Assembly (NCBI RefSeq): GCF_900104335.1
Contig: NZ_FMXT01000003.1
Location: forward strand, 62,001-126,000
Direction: 5' to 3'
Length of the DNA stretch: 64,000 nt
Origin: Pseudobutyrivibrio sp. YE44
GTDB taxonomy: Bacteria > Bacillota > Clostridia > Lachnospirales > Lachnospiraceae
The notes under the pieces were generated by a model. It saw only the letters and a program-made list of their open reading frames with translations, did no database searches and was not told the origin of the DNA. The position numbers and the translations under genes were made by a program. Positions 44,897-53,248 of the stretch are shown piece by piece; the stretch's first letter is position 1; every line of letters begins with the position of its first letter.

Positions 44897-46399
44897 ATGA
44901 GAAGGTTTAGGGTTTGTAAGACAATATTGGTGTTTGTGCTGACTCTTATTTTGGTGGCTCCAATTAGTGTGCTAGCTAGCGAGTCAGGAGAAACATCTTC
45001 TGATAATTCACAGAGCTCTGTTGCTTCAGCGGAGAGCTCTTCTTCAGGTGAGTCAGGTGGAAGCGAATCGTCGAGTTCTGGTTCGTCAAGTGCAAGCGAA
45101 ACAGGAACCACTTCATCTTCATCAGAATCATCAAACTCAGCTACAAATTCAACAGCAGCAGAGTTCACAACAGGTGGCCCTTCTACTAATTCAGAAAATT
45201 CTACAGGTACTACTGCGCCAGCTACTACAGGTAATCAGGCGCGGAATGATAGTCAGAACAATTCCGGGACATCATCCACAGGTGACACTGCAACTACATC
45301 CGACAGCCAAACCACGGACGCTAACACAGGCGAAGCCCAGGGTGACGAAGCAACAGCCGCGACTGAAACTCCAGCCACCACCCAGCAGCAAATCGTTAAG
45401 ACCGTCACAATTCCAACCACAGCTCATAAGGATCCAATCATTTCAGTATTGTTTCCATCTATTTCAGATGAGGGCGAATCGCCATTGGATTTTCTTATCG
45501 ACCCACAGCAGTTGGTATATCTTACAGATGCCGCAAAGTATGGCGGTGGTCGAGTGGATGAAGGGGCAACGATGCTCTTTAGAAATCATGAAAGTGATTA
45601 TGATTTCTCTCGATATAGTGATCGGTTCACCGTTAAAAATCAGAGCAATGTGCCAGTGGTAGTTAAGGTTACCGCCAGCATGAGCAACCTGGATGAAATC
45701 GACATGGTGGATAATCCTAACTTTGGGGACAGGGAAGATTGCGCAATGTACATGGCAATTGTAGATGATGAGGGACACGAGCGTCCTCTCATCGATAATG
45801 GTTCTGTCACCATCGAGGTTCAGATGCGTGAGGCCCCAGAAAATGCCTATGTTTACAATATCGACCCAGAATCAGGCACCTACAGCTATGTTATGTCAGG
45901 AGCCCCTGAGAATATAGATTTCGACACTTATTCCTTTGGACTCATTGGATATTGCAATCCAAATGGAGTTTGGGATGACATGGAAATCTGTCCACGAGTT
46001 TCTTTGACCTGGGAGGTCGAGCCAATCATCACCGAAGAGGATGAGCAGCCTATCGAGCTCCTTCAGGAAATTTTTGAGACTGTGCCAGTGACGGAAGAGA
46101 CCAATGCAACTGAAGCTGGAGAGACAACAGAAGAAGGCCAATCTCAGGATAAGGATTCTCAGGAAAACAACAGTCAGGGAACAATCACAAACTCAGATAA
46201 GAATAACCAGGGTGAATATTCAACCGGTACCTCTGACAGCCAGTCATCAGAACCATCCTCACAAGCAGGAGATACAGGTGGTTCTGGCTCCACAGACCAA
46301 AACACGGATTCATCAGGCGACTCAGGTTCAGCTCCATCAGAAGCAGCATCTGACCCAGAACCAGCGCCGGCATCTCCTAGCCCAGATACAGGAACCTAA
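44897..46399 (+). CDS. Secreted Ser/Thr-rich surface protein related to 14792-15901
   Basis: 500 residues from ATG 44897; an upstream TTG at 44825 would precede the signal peptide. Signal peptide ends at VLAS near residue 30, followed by ~150 residues of Ser/Thr/Gly/Glu low complexity. The folded core (IISVLFPSISDEGES, LDFLIDPQQLVYLTD, FTVKNQSNVPVVVKVTAS, VSLTWEVEP) has the same landmarks as the protein at 14792. A second low-complexity tail ends PSPDTGT. The linkers are candidates for O-glycosylation. No sortase motif or membrane anchor is visible. Confidence 0.65.
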   Translation: MRRFRVCKTILVFVLTLILVAPISVLASESGETSSDNSQSSVASAESSSSGESGGSESSSSGSSSASETGTTSSSSESSNSATNSTAAEFTTGGPSTNSENSTGTTAPATTGNQARNDSQNNSGTSSTGDTATTSDSQTTDANTGEAQGDEATAATETPATTQQQIVKTVTIPTTAHKDPIISVLFPSISDEGESPLDFLIDPQQLVYLTDAAKYGGGRVDEGATMLFRNHESDYDFSRYSDRFTVKNQSNVPVVVKVTASMSNLDEIDMVDNPNFGDREDCAMYMAIVDDEGHERPLIDNGSVTIEVQMREAPENAYVYNIDPESGTYSYVMSGAPENIDFDTYSFGLIGYCNPNGVWDDMEICPRVSLTWEVEPIITEEDEQPIELLQEIFETVPVTEETNATEAGETTEEGQSQDKDSQENNSQGTITNSDKNNQGEYSTGTSDSQSSEPSSQAGDTGGSGSTDQNTDSSGDSGSAPSEAASDPEPAPASPSPDTGT

Positions 46400-46457
46400 C
46401 CATTGGATAGAAAACTAAATTCAATAGATCACAAAATAACACATTAAAATAGTATGC

Positions 46458-46490
46458 AACCCCATCCCAAGGCGGATGGGGTTTTAATAC
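46458..46490 (+). terminator. Intrinsic terminator after the surface-protein gene
   Basis: AACCCCATCC (46458-46467) with GGATGGGGTT (46474-46483), loop CAAGGC, followed by TTAAT. It lies only 27 bases before the SD region of the next gene. Confidence 0.8.
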
Positions 46491-46516
46491 CGCCAAATTC
46501 CTTCAGGAGGCCAACC

Positions 46517-47092
46517 ATGGAATATGATAAGAGAAAATACCAAGGAATGCCTTGGGTAGTGGACAGATGGAAGCTGTTTCTTCTTCTGGAAAAAAGCTTT
46601 GCCGAGGCAGAAAAATACGTGTTGAAAGGAACTGAGTCCAACTCCAAAAACTTGGAGCTTCTTGTGGATCGAGTTTATTCCAATCAATACAAAGAGGTAA
46701 TCTTTAGGGCTGCAGATGAGTTTGCGTCCCTGGCAAAGGAAATGGCAGGTCTTCCAAAGGATGCAAAGGTCCCTGTAGAGGATGTGGCTAAAAAACTTGT
46801 ACTGCTTCATCCATATATTGGTGATACAGTTGTGGACAACGATTATGTTTCCAGAACACCCCTATCAGGCTGGGCCAGAAAAGAAGGTGGAAGCTACAGC
46901 CTGAGCTGGTGGAGTTCCTATTATAAGTTAAAGAAGGGGGCAGAAATCGACTTCAAATATGCCACTTTGGGACTTTGCCTAGATGCGGTTGGCTCTGTAT
47001 ATATACTGAATCTTTTCAATATTAAACATGCCTTTGGAAATTTGGCCATGGCCAGAGATGCCACCCATTTCAGAGTCGGAATTAATGATTAA
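46517..47092 (+). CDS. Conserved-looking protein of unknown function
   Basis: 191 residues from ATG 46517, which has AGGAGG 7 bases upstream; the in-frame ATG at 46454 is inside the terminator. I do not recognise a family. The protein is mostly helical, with WKLFLLLEKSFAEAEKYVL near 20, a Tyr/Trp/Ser patch (GSYSLSWWSSYYKL) near 135 and a hydrophobic stretch LGLCLDAVGSVYILNLF near 160 that is too polar for a confident membrane helix. Soluble, cytosolic by default. Its transcript must start within or read through the terminator just before it. Confidence 0.6.
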   Translation: MEYDKRKYQGMPWVVDRWKLFLLLEKSFAEAEKYVLKGTESNSKNLELLVDRVYSNQYKEVIFRAADEFASLAKEMAGLPKDAKVPVEDVAKKLVLLHPYIGDTVVDNDYVSRTPLSGWARKEGGSYSLSWWSSYYKLKKGAEIDFKYATLGLCLDAVGSVYILNLFNIKHAFGNLAMARDATHFRVGIND

Positions 47093-47171
47093 TCACGAGT
47101 AATAAGAACATCAAAACACCAAAAAAGAATTAGTGACACACAAGGATAGATGTTGATTAACATAAAGTGTA

Positions 47172-47200
47172 TTGATAATACGCGAGAATTATTATAAAAT
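47172..47200 (+). promoter_or_regulatory. Promoter of pgi
   Basis: TTGATA (47172-47177), 17-bp spacer, TAAAAT (47195-47200), leaving a ~130-base untranslated leader before ATG 47335. Nothing else is evident in 47093-47334. Confidence 0.55.
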
Positions 47201-47334
47201 TTGAGTGTTAATTTAAAGTAGGCGTAGAAGGACTAAATATAGTTCGTTAAACGTTTAAGGGAAGACTAGATTAACATTTAAAAGGGGAAAAGTAGTTAGG
47301 CCAATGTATTTTTTTAATAATAAAGGAGTGACTA

Positions 47335-48921
47335 ATGATGGTAGAATGGAAGAATTTTGACCAGCTTAAGTCTTTTTCAAAGCTTCAGGGACTTAAGAAT
47401 CAACTAGAGCTTAAGACAGCTATGGTTGGTGCAAATGGTGCAAAGCGTGTTGCAGAGTACTCTGTACCAATGTCAAACGGTATGTCTTACAACTTTGCTT
47501 CAAAGCAGGTGGACGGTATCGTTCTCGAAGCTCTTCAGGAGCTTGCTGATGAGGCTCAGCTTACAGAAAAGTATTCAGCACTTTTCAACGGCGAGGTTAT
47601 CAACACAGGTGAGAAGAGACTTGTTCTTCACCAGCTTACACGTGGTCAGCTTGGTAGCGATGTTATGGCTGATGGCGTAAACAAGAGAGATTTCTATGTA
47701 AAGCAGCAGGAGCGTATTGCTGAGTTCGCTAACAAGGTTCACGCAGGTGAAATTGTTAACGAAAAGGGTGAGAAGTTCACAACAGCTGTTCAGATTGGTA
47801 TCGGTGGTTCTGATCTTGGCCCACGTGCTATGTATCTTGCACTTGAGAACTGGGCAAAGGTTACAGGCACATTCAAGATGGAAGCTCGTTTCATTTCAAA
47901 CGTAGATCCAGACGACGCTGCATCAGTTCTTGCTGGAGTTGATGTTGCTCACTCAATCTTCATCCTTGTTTCTAAGTCAGGTACAACACTTGAGACTCTT
48001 ACAAACGAGTCATTTGTTAAGGATGCTCTCGCAAAGGCTGGTCTTGATGCTTCTAAGCACATGATCGCTGTTACATCTGAGACATCACCTCTTGCAAAGA
48101 GCGCTGATTACCTTGATGCATTCTTCATGGATGATTACATCGGTGGACGTTACTCATCTACATCTTCTGTAGGTGGTGCAGTTCTTTCACTTGCATTTGG
48201 TCCAGACGTATTTGCTCGTTTCCTTAACGGTGCAGCTGCAGAGGATGCTCTTGCAAAGAATGCTGATATCAGAAAGAACCCTGCTATGCTCGATGCACTT
48301 ATTGGTGTTTACGAGAGAAACGTACTTGGTTACGAGTCTACAGCAGTTCTTCCATATTCACAGGGCTTAAGCCGTTTCCCTGCTCATTTACAGCAGCTCG
48401 ACATGGAGTCAAACGGTAAGAGCGTTAATAGATTTGGTGAGCCTGTTGATTATGTTACAGGTCCAGTTATCTTTGGTGAGCCTGGTACAAATGGCCAGCA
48501 CAGCTTCTATCAGCTTCTTCACCAGGGAACAAACATCATCCCACTTCAGTTCGTAGGCTTCAAGAAGAGCCAGATGGCAACAGATGTTGTTATCGAGGAC
48601 AGCACATCACAGCAGAAGCTCTGCGCTAACGTTGTAGCACAGATCATGGCATTTGCTTGTGGTAAGGATGATGACAACAGAAACAAATACTTCGAAGGAA
48701 ACCGTCCTTCTTCAATCATCGTTGGCGAGCAGCTTACACCAGAAACACTTGGTGCTCTTCTTGCTCACTTCGAGAACAAGGTTATGTTCCAGGGCTTCGT
48801 ATGGAACCTTAACTCATTCGATCAGGAAGGTGTTCAGCTTGGTAAGGTTCTTGCAAAGAAGGTTCTTGCTGGCGACACAACAGATGCTCTTGCAGCATAC
48901 GCAAAGCTTCTTGATATCTAG
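47335..48921 (+). CDS. pgi: Glucose-6-phosphate isomerase
   Basis: 528 residues. PGI landmarks: QIGIGGSDLGPRAMYLAL near residue 150, VSKSGTTLETLTNE near 214, GGRYSSTSSVGG near 265, and GTNGQHSFYQLLHQG near 385 with the catalytic residues of the C-terminal half. It interconverts glucose 6-phosphate and fructose 6-phosphate in glycolysis. Codon use is strongly biased (CTT, GGT, AAG, AAC), more than in neighbouring genes, in line with high expression. SD AAAGGAG precedes ATG 47335, which is followed by a second ATG. Ends with a hairpin and terminator. Confidence 0.95.
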   Translation: MMVEWKNFDQLKSFSKLQGLKNQLELKTAMVGANGAKRVAEYSVPMSNGMSYNFASKQVDGIVLEALQELADEAQLTEKYSALFNGEVINTGEKRLVLHQLTRGQLGSDVMADGVNKRDFYVKQQERIAEFANKVHAGEIVNEKGEKFTTAVQIGIGGSDLGPRAMYLALENWAKVTGTFKMEARFISNVDPDDAASVLAGVDVAHSIFILVSKSGTTLETLTNESFVKDALAKAGLDASKHMIAVTSETSPLAKSADYLDAFFMDDYIGGRYSSTSSVGGAVLSLAFGPDVFARFLNGAAAEDALAKNADIRKNPAMLDALIGVYERNVLGYESTAVLPYSQGLSRFPAHLQQLDMESNGKSVNRFGEPVDYVTGPVIFGEPGTNGQHSFYQLLHQGTNIIPLQFVGFKKSQMATDVVIEDSTSQQKLCANVVAQIMAFACGKDDDNRNKYFEGNRPSSIIVGEQLTPETLGALLAHFENKVMFQGFVWNLNSFDQEGVQLGKVLAKKVLAGDTTDALAAYAKLLDI

Positions 48922-48971
48922 TTATGTTAGAGCAGCCTTTGCCGAAGGCTAAATAAAATAATTGTAAATTT

Positions 48972-49003
48972 TGGCTATCGCGTCTTGCGGTAGCCATTTT
49001 TTT
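48972..49003 (+). terminator. Intrinsic terminator of pgi
   Basis: TGGCTATCGC (48972-48981) with GCGGTAGCCA (48987-48996), loop GTCTT, then seven Ts. A smaller hairpin AGCCTT/AAGGCT lies just upstream at ~48934. Confidence 0.9.
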
Positions 49004-49020
49004 AATGTAGGATAAAGCCT

Positions 49021-49725
49021 ATGGGAAACAGATATGAAGATGCCGAGCAGGAGGCTGTCACAAAGACCTTTGCCGGCGAAAAAAACAAGCTTTCAAAAAT
49101 GAATAAAAAAGAGAAGCTGGACTACATTTGGACCTATTACAAGATTCATATTTTTGTGGTGCTTCTCATTTTAGGAGTGATAGGTTGGGGCGTTCATCAT
49201 GCCATGACCTACGTTCAATACAAGTTTTACGGAATGGTTATCAACTCAGGCCAGTACGACACGAAGGTCGAGGGGCAGCTACATGACATCCTGAAGATGG
49301 AAAAGCATGACGGTGTGAATATCACAGCAGATTTATACACCGACGAAACAGCCAACATGGGTGGATATGGCAACAAGCTTGATATCTATGTTATGGCAGG
49401 CCAGCTTGACTTCGCATTTACGGACAAAGCCGGAGTGGAATATTTAGTAAACATGGGTGCTGTCAGAGATGTGAAGGACACTGTTCCAGACAAGCTTCTC
49501 AGCAAGTGGACAGATGAAGGCCTGATTTACAGCATGGAAGTCACAGATGACGGTGGCAAGACAGACACCTATGATGTGGCGGTAGACATTAGTAATAGCC
49601 CAATCCATGAGTATTTTGGATTGGATGACAATATCAAATATCTTTTGATCGCAGATTTAAGTGGCAGCGAAGAATATTTGAATAATTTTTATGATTTATT
49701 ATATAAGGTAGAGATGGGAGAATAG
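49021..49725 (+). CDS. Membrane-anchored protein of unknown function beside YesL
   Basis: 234 residues. A charged N-terminus (KKEKLDYIWTYYKIH) is followed by one transmembrane helix at ~41-62 (IFVVLLILGVIGWGVHHAM) and an extracellular domain of ~165 residues, rich in Asp and Tyr, with no family I can name. It ends 2 bases before the YesL-family gene, so the pair is an operon. In clostridia such pairs often accompany sugar transporters, which is context rather than evidence of function. Confidence 0.6.
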   Translation: MGNRYEDAEQEAVTKTFAGEKNKLSKMNKKEKLDYIWTYYKIHIFVVLLILGVIGWGVHHAMTYVQYKFYGMVINSGQYDTKVEGQLHDILKMEKHDGVNITADLYTDETANMGGYGNKLDIYVMAGQLDFAFTDKAGVEYLVNMGAVRDVKDTVPDKLLSKWTDEGLIYSMEVTDDGGKTDTYDVAVDISNSPIHEYFGLDDNIKYLLIADLSGSEEYLNNFYDLLYKVEMGE

Positions 49726-49727
49726 TT

Positions 49728-50357
49728 TTGGGAAGATTTTTTAACAGCAGATTTTTTGACAGCCTTACAAAGGCCACAGACGTTTTAATATTAGGATTCT
49801 TTTTTGCGATTTGCTCTATTCCAGTTTTTACAATTGGAGCCAGTGCAACAGCTCTTTATTACACCATCCACAAGGTGGTTTATAAGGGGCGCGGTTATGA
49901 CAGAGAGTTCTTTAGATCCTTCAAGGAGAATTTCAAGCAGGCAACTTTATCTTGGTTGATTTTCTCACTTATCTTTGGAATTCTTGCAGGAGATATTTAT
50001 ATCACACGAAATATGCTTGATCCAAGCAGTCCATTTGCAGCAGCGTCAATCTTTTTCTTAGTATTGTTTTTACTTACCATGGTTTGGGCCATTTATCATT
50101 TTTCATACATCGCTCGTTTTGAAAATGGCTTCAAGGAGTCCTTCAAGGTTTCTTTCATTTTCATGATTCTAAACCTTGGTTGGAGCATGGTAATCGTATT
50201 GCTTTGCGCAGCAATCCTTGTGCTTATGTATTACATTCCATTCTTGATTCTGTTTGCACCAGGTCTTTTTGCCTGCGGTCTTCATCCAGTATTGGAAAAA
50301 GTTTTCCGCAAGTATATGACACCAGAGGATATTGCAAAGGAAGAAGATTCTTACTAA
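49728..50357 (+). CDS. YesL/DUF624-family integral membrane protein
   Basis: 209 residues with four or five transmembrane helices. FFAICSIPVFTIGASATALYYT near residue 30 is the signature of the DUF624/YesL family, followed by a loop with YKGRGYDREFFRSFKENFKQA. Members are found with carbohydrate ABC transporters; biochemical function is unknown. TTG start at 49728. A bidirectional terminator follows, facing the K+ channel gene on the other strand. Confidence 0.8.
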   Translation: MGRFFNSRFFDSLTKATDVLILGFFFAICSIPVFTIGASATALYYTIHKVVYKGRGYDREFFRSFKENFKQATLSWLIFSLIFGILAGDIYITRNMLDPSSPFAAASIFFLVLFLLTMVWAIYHFSYIARFENGFKESFKVSFIFMILNLGWSMVIVLLCAAILVLMYYIPFLILFAPGLFACGLHPVLEKVFRKYMTPEDIAKEEDSY

Positions 50358-50366
50358 ACAAAAATA

Positions 50367-50460
50367 ATCCCTAGACCCCAGACTTATATGTATCATACTT
50401 ACTGATTGTTCAGTAAAGAGGAGACATATTAAGCTGAGTACTAGGGATTTTGTTTATATA
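50367..50460. terminator. Bidirectional terminator between convergent genes
   Basis: AATCCCTAG (50367-50375) pairs with CTAGGGATT (50452-50460), enclosing further stems (CTTA-TATGT with ACATA-T-TAAG, and TTACTGA with TCAGTAA). T-rich on the + side and, on the - strand, ATTATTTTTG after the stem. Confidence 0.75.
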
Positions 50461-50471
50461 GAAACAAATAA

Positions 50472-51200
50472 TCACAACTCATATTTAGATTTCTTCCTTG
50501 AAATCTCTGCCATGTAAGCGGCGGTGATAATACCGGTTGGAAGTGCAATTACCGCCATTCCTACCAAGGCGGAAACCATGGTGATTAGTCGGCCCACAGG
50601 GGTCACTGGAGAAATATCTCCGTAGCCAATGGTGGTGATGGAGATTGTGGCCCAGTAAAGAGCATCAAAAAATGTATCAAAAAGATTTGGCTCCAGCTGG
50701 AATACCAGCATGGCAGAAACGAAAATATAAACAATAATAAGAATCAAAACTGCCAACAGTTGATTTTTAACCTTCCTGATTACATTTGCAATGACTATCA
50801 TAGTCTTTGAATATCTTATAAGCTTCAATACTCTAAAAACTCGAAACAGTCTAAGTAATCCAATCCATGAGGAAATAGGTAAAAATATATAAATCACAGG
50901 AACGATAGAAAGAAAATCGAAGATTGCCAGCGGTGTGAAGAGGTAAGCAATATACGCCTTATAGTTTTTATAGCCCATTTTATAATCTGCAGTATAAACT
51001 CTGGCAACATAGTCGATAAGGAACAGAATGCTGGTGACAATATCAATGGCGATGGTGTATCTGCTATTTCCTTTCAGTGTCAGAGGTACCAAACCCACAA
51101 TAATGGCCACAGTCATCAGTCGATCGTATGCGCGACTTGACCTATCTTCCACGCTTCCAACCTCAAGAACCTCATATATTCTTCGTTTAAAATCGTACAT
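50472..51200 (-). CDS. Voltage-gated potassium channel
   Basis: 242 residues, six transmembrane helices. The S4 segment has repeated basic residues (LLRLFRVFRVLKLIRYS near 112-128), the pore helix is followed by the selectivity filter TTIGYGD near 195, and S6 ends GIITAAYMAEI. It conducts K+ across the cell membrane in response to voltage. GAGGTGG on the minus strand precedes ATG 51200 and overlaps the stop of the small upstream gene, so the two are translationally linked. Confidence 0.9.
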   Translation of the reverse strand: MYDFKRRIYEVLEVGSVEDRSSRAYDRLMTVAIIVGLVPLTLKGNSRYTIAIDIVTSILFLIDYVARVYTADYKMGYKNYKAYIAYLFTPLAIFDFLSIVPVIYIFLPISSWIGLLRLFRVFRVLKLIRYSKTMIVIANVIRKVKNQLLAVLILIIVYIFVSAMLVFQLEPNLFDTFFDALYWATISITTIGYGDISPVTPVGRLITMVSALVGMAVIALPTGIITAAYMAEISRKKSKYEL

Positions 51201-51209
51201 AGGCCACCT

Positions 51210-51368
51210 CTAAAAATATCCCTTAACAAACGCAACTACACCAAGGACAATTAACGCTACAGCCAGCACATCACACAGGGCAACAAATCTGATGGACTGT
51301 TTTGTTTTATTGCTTTCGATTATGCCCGAATCACTAATTAGGGCGTCCTTGTGTTTTTTCTCTGCCAT
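51210..51368 (-). CDS. 52-residue single-pass membrane protein upstream of the K+ channel
   Basis: A short gene on the minus strand, from ATG at 51368 to TAG ending at 51210. It encodes a Lys-rich N-terminus (MAEKKHKDALISDSG) and one hydrophobic helix (VALCDVLAVALIVLGVVAF) ending KGYF. GAGAGG lies about 8 bases upstream of the start. Only 9 bases separate it from the channel gene, whose SD overlaps its stop. It could be a small channel subunit or regulator; I do not recognise it. Confidence 0.7.
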   Translation of the reverse strand: MAEKKHKDALISDSGIIESNKTKQSIRFVALCDVLAVALIVLGVVAFVKGYF

Positions 51369-51392
51369 GTGTAATACCTCTCATAAATATAC

Positions 51393-51468
51393 GACCTGAG
51401 GTCATACTACCACAAAGATGTGAATTAATTGTTTATCTATTGACCTGACTATGCTCACATGTTAAATT
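51393..51468 (+). promoter_or_regulatory. Promoter of the DnaK-like gene and a palindrome
   Basis: TTGACC (51440-51445), 17-bp spacer, TAAATT (51463-51468), 38 bases before the start at 51506. The 11-base palindrome GACCTGAGGTC (51393-51403) lies in this divergent region, between the channel unit and the Hsp70 gene, and may be an operator. Confidence 0.55.
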
Positions 51469-51505
51469 ATCAGACAGTTGTGTAGTTTTTTGGAGGAAAT
51501 AGAAA

Positions 51506-53245
51506 TTGATAATTGGAATAGATTTAGGCACTACCAATTCATCTGTTAGTGCATTTATAAATGAAGAACTTCAGCTTATACCAAACAGTTTTGCAGAGGT
51601 TTTGACTCCATCGGTGGTAAGCTTTGACGAGGATGGAACTTATTATGTAGGTGCTGTAGCAAAGGAGCGTCTTGTTACACATCCTGAAACCACCTTTAAG
51701 GAATTCAAGCGTGATATGGGTTCAGACAGAATCTATAAGGCATTCGACGAAAGTCACACACCAGAAGAGCTTTCTGCCTTAGTGCTTAAGCAGCTTAAGG
51801 CAGATGCAGAAAAGTTTACAGGTGAGACAATAAAAGACGCAGTTATTTCTGTGCCAGCATACTTTTCTGATAAGCAGCGTGCTGCCACAAGAAACGCAGG
51901 TTTAATAGCAGGTCTTAATGTGATTTGTTTGATTAATGAGCCAAGTGCAGCGGCCCTTACTTATCATGCCAATAATATGGATGAGGACGAGACATACCTG
52001 GTATTCGATTTTGGTGGAGGAACCTTGGATGTTACTCTCGTTGATGCCTTCGATAATATTATCGAAATTCAGAGTATCTCTGGAGATAATTATTTAGGAG
52101 GAGCTGATTTCAACAAGGCTATCGCTATTGATATCTGTGCGAAAAACAATATTAAATGGAGTGATTTGGATGCTTCGAAGAAGGCAATTCTTTTAAATCA
52201 CGGTGAAGAGATAAAGATAGCTCTTACTGCTGAGGTTAGCTGCAAGCACACAATTTATTTGGATGGCAAGGCTTACAACTATAGCTTGGATAGACAGGGA
52301 TTGTTAGATATTTCAGGAGATATTTTCAATAGAATAACAATTGTTTTGAAGCGAATTATGAATGACGCAGGTCTTGCTATTAATGATATTGATGGTGTTA
52401 TCATGATTGGCGGTTCTTCAAAGATGCCAGTGGTACAGTTGTTTATCAATTCACTTTTCCAGGGTAATACAAAGTACGAGCGTAACGGAGATGTTATTGT
52501 TTGTGAAGGAGCTGGAATTGTTGCTGGAATTAAGTCTAGAAATGATAAGGTTAGGGATTTGATTCTTACTGATATTGCTCCATTTTCTCTTGGAACAAAG
52601 GTGGCAGACGGTTCCTTCTCGGTAATTGTACCAAAGAACCAGGTACTGCCATGTAGCAAGGTAGAGTATTATTCCAATGCTGGGGACTTCCAGAAGGAAG
52701 TTAACTTTAAAATATATCAAGGTGAGAATATCATTGCAGATAAGAATGAGCTCCTTACCACAATTAATTTAAAGATCGAACCACGTCCAGCTGGACAGGT
52801 TTGTGTTGCAGCAAGATTCTCCTATGACATAAATGGTATTTTTGATGTAGAGATTACAGGAGATGGTCTGCTGGAGAACAAGACTGTACACCTTGGAAAT
52901 GCTCAAGGATTGTCAGAGGCAGAAATAGAGGCTAAGCGCCAAAATCTTGAGAGAATCAGAGAAAATCAGTCTAGTAGTGAGAAATCCAGATTGCTTATTG
53001 AAAAAGCTAGCAGACTGGCAGCAGAGTGCAACCTGGAGCAGCGTAAGTTTCTTGAGGCTGCAATCAGGAATTATTTGATGATTCTTGAAAGTGCAGGAAT
53101 TGAAGCCTCCCGCAAGGCAGGGGAGGAACTTCAGGAGGTTGTTGATCAGGTGGAGAAATCAATGTTTAGTTTCTCTGAATTTGATGCCAACCTTTGGAAG
53201 GAATATATTGAAGGCTCTATGGGCAAGGATGATAAAGAGGACTAG
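51506..53245 (+). CDS. DnaK-like Hsp70 chaperone (HscC/HscA type)
   Basis: 579 residues, shorter than housekeeping DnaK (~610-640). ATPase motifs: IIGIDLGTTNSSVSAF at the N-terminus, VISVPAYFSDKQR near 112, NEPSAAALTYH near 150, FDFGGGTLDV near 170 and GVIMIGGSSKMPVVQ near 305. The substrate-binding domain follows (NQVLPCSKVEYYS) with a shortened helical lid. It uses ATP to bind and release client polypeptides. It is 3 bases upstream of a J-domain membrane protein, so the two form a dedicated pair separate from the main dnaKJ. TTG start with GGAGGA upstream. Confidence 0.9.
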   Translation: MIIGIDLGTTNSSVSAFINEELQLIPNSFAEVLTPSVVSFDEDGTYYVGAVAKERLVTHPETTFKEFKRDMGSDRIYKAFDESHTPEELSALVLKQLKADAEKFTGETIKDAVISVPAYFSDKQRAATRNAGLIAGLNVICLINEPSAAALTYHANNMDEDETYLVFDFGGGTLDVTLVDAFDNIIEIQSISGDNYLGGADFNKAIAIDICAKNNIKWSDLDASKKAILLNHGEEIKIALTAEVSCKHTIYLDGKAYNYSLDRQGLLDISGDIFNRITIVLKRIMNDAGLAINDIDGVIMIGGSSKMPVVQLFINSLFQGNTKYERNGDVIVCEGAGIVAGIKSRNDKVRDLILTDIAPFSLGTKVADGSFSVIVPKNQVLPCSKVEYYSNAGDFQKEVNFKIYQGENIIADKNELLTTINLKIEPRPAGQVCVAARFSYDINGIFDVEITGDGLLENKTVHLGNAQGLSEAEIEAKRQNLERIRENQSSSEKSRLLIEKASRLAAECNLEQRKFLEAAIRNYLMILESAGIEASRKAGEELQEVVDQVEKSMFSFSEFDANLWKEYIEGSMGKDDKED

Positions 53246-53248
53246 TAA

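Noticed and set aside
44737-45168. 143-codon minus-strand open frame over the surface-protein gene
   Set aside because: It mirrors the Ser/Thr-rich low-complexity coding region on the + strand; no SD and the + strand gene has a signal peptide.
45021-45662. 213-codon open frame in another + frame inside the surface-protein gene
   Set aside because: Gln/Leu-rich translation caused by the repetitive Ser/Thr codons of the real frame; no independent start signal.
50367-50460. Possible fourth copy of the three-copy structured element
   Set aside because: P1 has a similar CTAG-containing stem, but the conserved internal bases (CAAGCC, AGAA loop, GAGCT-GAT) are missing in both orientations. It is better read as a bidirectional terminator.
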